From NCBI RefSeq assembly GCF_008014775.2, contig NZ_CP144914.1:558001-622000 (forward strand): 64,000 bases of DNA. Reading direction: 5' to 3'. The position numbers and the translations under genes are program-made. The DNA is from Alkalicoccus halolimnae (GTDB lineage Bacteria; Bacillota; Bacilli; Bacillales; Salisediminibacteriaceae). The notes beneath the pieces were generated by a model. That model was given only the letters and a program-made list of their open reading frames with translations. It did not search any database and was not told where the DNA came from. Within the stretch, counting starts at the first letter, position 1. Every line of letters starts with the position of its first letter. This document shows, in pieces, positions 59,401 to 64,000 of this stretch.

Positions 59401-59433
59401 TGTCCGGGGAGTGTCCTTCCCCGGACATTTTCT
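59401..59433 (+). terminator. Terminator of the LacI-controlled cassette
   Basis: TGTCCGGGGA and TCCCCGGACA form a perfect 10-bp stem followed by TTTTCT. Confidence 0.85.
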
Positions 59434-59571
59434 ATGAGTAGAGAATTTAAAAATCACTTTGATATTCAGATAAAATTTGTATGTAAATCCCGGCATTAAT
59501 TAGCATCTGGTCTTAACAGCTGATATTATGTGATATTATTAAGATATATCACTGGAAATGGGGGATGGGAT

Positions 59572-60834
59572 GTGCTCAATATCTTCGAAGATATCGTACA
59601 TATAATGCATCATGACTATGCGGGCTGGAACGATAAAGCCGGCTGGGACAACCCTGAATATTTCCGCCGGATCATAAAGGAAAGACAGAGCAGAGGAAAT
59701 CTGGATGCTGCAGAATTTATTGAATTAATTGATGATTATCTGCTGGATTTTCAGGATAAGCATCTGCATTTTTATATGGAACGGGCGGAAGTTACCGATC
59801 CGGGATTCCGTGTACGGGAATATGGAGACGAACTGTTTATTACGGAAGCTGCCGAAGCTGCTGTTTCACCCGGGATGAAAGTAATTTCGGCTGAAGGCCT
59901 TCCGTTAAAAGAGCTGAAACAGAAGCATGCGCGGCAGTTTACAGAAAATCATCCGGAACGGGAGAACTGGCTCCCTGTTCTTGCTCAGTATAAATGGGTG
60001 GAAGCAGAGGATAAGAGAGGGAAGGCTGATAGAATACCTATTGAACGCTTTCCGCGGTCCTATCGTGCGCAGCATACGTTGACACGGATTGATGAAAAGA
60101 CGTGTCTGCTGACGCTGACTGATTTTAAATCTCCAGATACCATCTTTAAACTGATCCAGGATCACGAGGTCCTGCTGAAACAGACAGAGAACCTGATTAT
60201 TGATGTGCGTGTTAACCACGGGGGCAGCAGCGGAAGCTTTGAACCGCTTTTCCCTTTTATTATGCCGCCGTCCGGGGTCGATCTCGCCAACAATCATGAA
60301 AAGATGCATTTCAACTGTACAATAGCCAATGCTGAACGGCAGGGTATTTTTCTCCGCAGACATGCAGAAGCATGGAAACACGAGAAAGCCCGGAAGTTTG
60401 CTGAGATATTTTTAAAAGAGTGGGAAAATAAAAAAGGACACGGATTTGTGGAATTTGATTTTTCTGAGCTGGCCGAAAATAAAATAGTGAAAGGGAGACA
60501 TTATCCGGAGCGGGTGATTGTTTTATCAGATGTCACATGCGGCAGTGCTGGGGATGCTTTCGTTGAGCTTTGTAAAAAATCTCCGAAAGTGACGGTCATG
60601 GGGCGCGCAACTCTCGGATTAAACGACTATGGGAACCTTACCGCTGCCTACTGGGAAGGCGGATTCTGTCTGCTTTATGCAACTTCCAGGCTTTCCCGGG
60701 TGGATAAGGGAAAAGGAATGGCAGGCAGAGGAGTGCCTCCTGACGTTTATATTCCGTGGACACCGCAGCATATTAAAGAAGATATTGATATGAAAAATGC
60801 TCTTGAATCCCTGTATGCTTCCAAAAACGGATAA
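59572..60834 (+). CDS. S41 family peptidase (tail-specific protease-like, no signal peptide)
   Basis: The 420-residue protein has an N-terminal helical part, a segment resembling a PDZ-like loop (MKVISAEGLPLKELK) and a C-terminal S41 core with LIIDVRVNHGGSSGSF and the nucleophile region TCGSAGDAFVELCKK. The usual Lys partner (a few helices later, GRATLGLNDYG region) is not obvious. There is no signal peptide, so it may be cytoplasmic. The GTG at 59572 is preceded by GGGGGATGG; the upstream GTG at 59530 has no site. Substrate unknown. Confidence 0.8.
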   Translation: MLNIFEDIVHIMHHDYAGWNDKAGWDNPEYFRRIIKERQSRGNLDAAEFIELIDDYLLDFQDKHLHFYMERAEVTDPGFRVREYGDELFITEAAEAAVSPGMKVISAEGLPLKELKQKHARQFTENHPERENWLPVLAQYKWVEAEDKRGKADRIPIERFPRSYRAQHTLTRIDEKTCLLTLTDFKSPDTIFKLIQDHEVLLKQTENLIIDVRVNHGGSSGSFEPLFPFIMPPSGVDLANNHEKMHFNCTIANAERQGIFLRRHAEAWKHEKARKFAEIFLKEWENKKGHGFVEFDFSELAENKIVKGRHYPERVIVLSDVTCGSAGDAFVELCKKSPKVTVMGRATLGLNDYGNLTAAYWEGGFCLLYATSRLSRVDKGKGMAGRGVPPDVYIPWTPQHIKEDIDMKNALESLYASKNG

Positions 60835-60916
60835 AACCTAAATTCCCGGCGGCAGTTGTAAGATTAAACGAGTCTCTGAATGGGTATATAAGTAAAAAAG
60901 TACAGGAGGCCTGTTT

Positions 60917-61756
60917 ATGAAGAAATGGATTGATTACGGGAAAGCGCTGGGGAAGGAATTCTCCAACGATAATGCTCCCTTACTTGCGGCCGCTCAGGCC
61001 TATTATTATATGCTTTCGCTCGTCCCAATGCTCATATTGGTATTAGCGATAATTCCATACTTAAATCTTGACACTAATACAGTGCTTGATACGCTGACCG
61101 GTATGATGCCCGGAGAGCTGGCTAATGTTTTTGAGGATCAGATTGTCAGTATTCTTACGGAGCAGCGGGGCGGATTACTTACTTTTGGTATTATCGGGAC
61201 GATCTGGTCAGCTTCCAATGGGATGAATGCGTTTATTAAAGCGCAGAACGAAGCTTACGATGTGAAAGTGGACCGGTCTTTTGTTAAGGCGCGTCTTGTC
61301 TCTATTGCCCTGACTCTTGGATTGATTCTTGCTCTTATAGTAGCACTTTTACTGCCCGTTTTTGGAAATGCACTCATCAGCTTTTTCCAGTCAACAGGAC
61401 TTATGCCTCCTGGCACGGAGATCTTATTCCAGGTACTGCGCTGGGTGGTCAGTATTATCGTCATTGCCGGTGTATTCGCTGCCTTATACCATTTTGCACC
61501 GAATACTACTATTCCGTTTAAATCTTCCATTCCCGGAGCGTTATTTGCGACGCTCGCTCTCCAGCTGACTTCACTCGGATTTTCTTTTTATCTGAGTAAC
61601 TTCGGCAACTATTCGGAAACATACGGAAGTCTTGGCGGGATTATCATTCTTATGCTTTGGCTTTTCCTTATCGGTCTCATTCTCGTGGTAGGCGGCGAAT
61701 TGAATGCGATTATCCACCGCAGAAAGCGTGGAATCAAGTCAGCCACTGATGAATAA
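60917..61756 (+). CDS. YihY/virulence factor BrkB family membrane protein
   Basis: The 279-residue protein has about six helices with the family signatures AAAQAYYYMLSLVPMLILVLA near residue 24, FGIIGTIWSASNGMNAFIKAQNEAYDV near 95-121 and YGSLGGIIILMLWLFLIGLILVVGGELNAI near the end. CAGGAGG precedes the ATG. Members are of uncertain function, once called RNase BN and later proposed as transporters or envelope proteins. Confidence 0.9.
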   Translation: MKKWIDYGKALGKEFSNDNAPLLAAAQAYYYMLSLVPMLILVLAIIPYLNLDTNTVLDTLTGMMPGELANVFEDQIVSILTEQRGGLLTFGIIGTIWSASNGMNAFIKAQNEAYDVKVDRSFVKARLVSIALTLGLILALIVALLLPVFGNALISFFQSTGLMPPGTEILFQVLRWVVSIIVIAGVFAALYHFAPNTTIPFKSSIPGALFATLALQLTSLGFSFYLSNFGNYSETYGSLGGIIILMLWLFLIGLILVVGGELNAIIHRRKRGIKSATDE

Positions 61757-62151
61757 ATATCAGCAAAGTAAAAGCAGGCTGTTCCCCCGGGACAGCCTGC
61801 TTTTTTCAGGAAAGAGAAGTTGAATGTTATTATCTGTAATGCTGGAAAAATTTAATAATGAACAGGTAATTATTTTGGTCATTTTCAAACAAAAATAATG
61901 ATTTCTACTCCAGGTGGATCATTTCCGTGAGGCTTGTCTTCCACTGCTTCTGCATCGATCAGAAATCGCAGGAATGAAGAGAGCGAAAAAACATTTGTTT
62001 ACAGAACGACAGCCGGAACTTATAAAATGGAGTCAAATAGAAACGTTAATAAAATCCTTCTCTTAAATGAACAGCTTCCTGTTATGAGTTAACAGGAATA
62101 AACGGTGCCTGTATCGAAGCAGTGAAGTAGACATGATGAGGAGAGATGACA
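61757..62151. other. Gene-free stretch upstream of the penicillin-acylase-family gene
   Basis: After the YihY terminator it holds a fragment like the second repeat family (GAGGCTTGTCTTCCACTGC at about 61931) and otherwise AT-rich DNA in which I see no gene. Confidence 0.45.
61771..61806 (+). terminator. Terminator of the YihY gene
   Basis: AAAGCAGGCTGT and ACAGCCTGCTTT pair around TCCCCCGGG and TTT follows. Confidence 0.85.
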
Positions 62152-64000
62152 ATGAGAGAATCCCCCGTTCAGATACAGGAAAAGAAAGGCTTTTTTCAAA
62201 GGAAGGCAGTTAAAAGGCTCCTCATAGCAGCAGCAGTATTTTTAATTCTCCTGCTTCTCGTTCTGCTTGCAGGGTACTGGTTTGTTTCCAAAAGCCATCC
62301 GGATCTGGACGGGGAGACAATTGCGGCACCGGTAACGAGCGAAGTGGACGTGATCCGGGACGATCGTGGAGTTGCGAAAATCGAAGCAGAAAATCTGGAG
62401 GATCTGTTTTATACGCAAGGGTATGTCATGGCCCAGGACCGGCTGTTTCAAATGGATATGACGAGGAGACTCGCCGGCGGAGAACTGGCGGAAGTGGTCG
62501 GGGAAGAGGCGCTGGAAAGTGATGAATATTTCCGTACATACGGCATGCACCGCTCCACAGAAGCGCTGACAGAAGAGTTTGACGAAGAAACAACGGCGAT
62601 GGTCGACGCGTTTGCCTCCGGCGTGACGGCTTATATCGATGAAGCCTTTGCTGAAGGGGAGCAGCCGCTTGAATTTCGTATTCTTGGTTATAAACCGGAT
62701 CCGTGGACGCCGGAAGATACAGCGATTGCGGTAAAGTATATGGGCTACACGCTGACCGGGAATTTCCGCGAAGAAGTGGAGAACTATGAACTCGTACGAA
62801 CACTGGGGCAGGAAGCAGTGGAGCTGTTTCCCGACTATACGAACTTCAGTGACTTCCCGATTATTATGGAAGAAAACGCTCCAGCTTTATCGGAGGCAGG
62901 CAGCCGTATAGATGCAGCAGGACATGAAGACGCTCCGCTGCAATTGGAAGAACTGACCGCGCTTTTTGATTTTATGCCGGAGACGTGGAACGGAAGCAAC
63001 AATTGGGCGATAAGCGGCGAACATACAGAAAGCGGCTTTCCGATGATAGGTGACGACCCGCACCTGGGGCTTGCGATTCCGAGCGTCTGGTATCAGACTC
63101 ATCTGGAACTGGAGGACGATTTTCATTCGGTCGGCGTGACCGTACCCGGAATTCCCGGAGTGGTGCTCGGCCATAACGGAAGCGTCAGCTGGGGGGTGAC
63201 GTCGATGTCGGCGGACTATGAGGATCTTTTTTTAGAAAGGGTGAACCCGGACAACCCGAATGAATATCTTTACGACGAGGAGTGGGAGGAAGCAGAACGG
63301 ATCGATGAAGAAATATACATCGATGGAGAAGAAGAGCCGCACATGCACCGTGTGGAAATTACGCGGAACGGGCCGATTATGAATAAATTTGTAGAAGAAG
63401 GCCCGTATCAGGCGGTGGCGCTGAAGTGGAGCGGGCTGGAAGCAGGAGAAGAATTAAATGGCATTCTGCGGCTCAACCGCTCCGAAAATGCAGAGGAATT
63501 TCTGGAAGGGCTCGATGGATTCGTTACCCCGGGACTGAGCTGGGTTTTTGCGGATACTGATAACAACATCGGCTACAGGGGACAGGGTCTCCTGCCGATC
63601 CGCGGCAGTTCGGATGGAACATTCCCGGTCCCGGGATGGGATCCGGATTACCAGTGGCAGGGATTTATTCCTTCCGAGGAACTGCCGACGATTATGAATC
63701 CGGACAGTGGTTATATTCTCACCGCTAACAACATGCCGGCAGCAGAAGACTATGAGTATGAAATCGGCCGCAGCTTTTTCCCTTACCGCGCGCTGCGGCT
63801 CGAGGAAATGTTGGAAGATCAGATAGCGGAGGGAACACCGTTTACGCTTGAGGACATGGCGGATCAGCAGACGGATTTGAAAAACACCCAGGCGGAAAGG
63901 CTTCTGCCGATTCTCATCGATGCAGTGGAAGCGTGGAATCCGCAGGAGGAGGCGGTAAATGCTGAAGGCGAAGTACTCGAAGCATTGGATGATACCGAGC
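62152..64000 (+). CDS. Penicillin acylase family protein (Ntn hydrolase), cut by the window end
   Basis: The frame is open for 616 codons to the edge of the window. It starts with a basic cytoplasmic segment and one membrane helix (about residues 22-44), then an alpha-chain region (GVAKIEAENLEDLFYTQGYV, QDRLFQMDMTRRLAGGEL). The Ntn nucleophile is Ser282 in WNGSNNWAISG, which becomes the N-terminus of the beta chain after self-cleavage. MIGDDPHLGLAIPSVWYQ and GHNGSVSWGVT continue the family pattern. GATGAGGAGAG precedes the ATG. It would hydrolyse an amide such as an N-acyl homoserine lactone or a beta-lactam side chain outside the membrane. Confidence 0.9.
   Translation, partial: MRESPVQIQEKKGFFQRKAVKRLLIAAAVFLILLLLVLLAGYWFVSKSHPDLDGETIAAPVTSEVDVIRDDRGVAKIEAENLEDLFYTQGYVMAQDRLFQMDMTRRLAGGELAEVVGEEALESDEYFRTYGMHRSTEALTEEFDEETTAMVDAFASGVTAYIDEAFAEGEQPLEFRILGYKPDPWTPEDTAIAVKYMGYTLTGNFREEVENYELVRTLGQEAVELFPDYTNFSDFPIIMEENAPALSEAGSRIDAAGHEDAPLQLEELTALFDFMPETWNGSNNWAISGEHTESGFPMIGDDPHLGLAIPSVWYQTHLELEDDFHSVGVTVPGIPGVVLGHNGSVSWGVTSMSADYEDLFLERVNPDNPNEYLYDEEWEEAERIDEEIYIDGEEEPHMHRVEITRNGPIMNKFVEEGPYQAVALKWSGLEAGEELNGILRLNRSENAEEFLEGLDGFVTPGLSWVFADTDNNIGYRGQGLLPIRGSSDGTFPVPGWDPDYQWQGFIPSEELPTIMNPDSGYILTANNMPAAEDYEYEIGRSFFPYRALRLEEMLEDQIAEGTPFTLEDMADQQTDLKNTQAERLLPILIDAVEAWNPQEEAVNAEGEVLEALDDTE

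Overview
The window looks like a chromosomal segment of a haloalkaliphilic, low-to-mid GC Bacillota (Bacillaceae type). Supporting signs are AGGAGG-type ribosome binding sites almost everywhere, SigA-type (TTGACA-17-TATAAT) and one SigB-type promoter, a T-box leader on a tyrosyl-tRNA synthetase gene, Gram-positive lipoproteins, an SLH-anchored S-layer-like protein, very acidic exported proteins and several probable sodium-coupled transporters. There is no rRNA, tRNA, CRISPR array or prophage.

Layout. 0-4.3 kb: a class I glutamine amidotransferase-like hydrolase, a TetR/DHA2 efflux operon and a polytopic membrane protein. 4.7-7.3 kb: a REC-PAS-LOV-GGDEF-EAL protein, a likely blue-light-responsive cyclic-di-GMP enzyme. 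8-13.2 kb: an FtsX-type ABC exporter, a MarR regulator with an MhqR-like operator, and a ring-cleavage dioxygenase/glyoxalase. 13.2-19.4 kb: a secreted GH16 glucanase with its own promoter/operator, a MarR-PaiA pair, a GlsB-like stress protein, a methyltransferase and a decayed RDD gene. 19.5-25.3 kb: tyrosyl-tRNA synthetase with T-box, then small membrane proteins and lipoproteins. 26.6-34.2 kb: an MFS transporter, several exported proteins and an ABC-2 exporter. 35-42 kb: a DASS symporter, a cysteine-free YeeE/YedE protein, an SDR and a flavodoxin-like reductase. 42.4-47.8 kb: arsR-arsA-arsB and the NAD(P)HX repair enzyme. 48-52.7 kb: an IS3-family element inserted in a 21-bp-period repeat array, and the SLH protein. 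53.2-59.4 kb: a LacI-controlled catabolic cassette (aldehyde dehydrogenase, unknown 161-residue protein, 32-residue membrane peptide, Na+/solute symporter, iron alcohol dehydrogenase). 59.5-64 kb: an S41 peptidase, a YihY-family protein and a penicillin-acylase-family gene cut by the window end.

Much of the intergenic DNA is repeated. A mosaic family whose ends carry a GGCTCTGTTAAAGC motif appears in whole or part at about a dozen places, and a second family ends in TTATGAAATTGATTCA. Both behave like MITEs or structured repeats and sit between genes, including inside the LacI-controlled operon and between the MarR regulator and the dioxygenase.

The best candidates for something new are the LOV-containing cyclic-di-GMP enzyme, the LacI cassette with its unrecognised 161-residue protein and micro-subunit, the YeeE/YedE homologue without any cysteine, and the mosaic repeats. 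All function calls are by reading motifs; no database search was possible.
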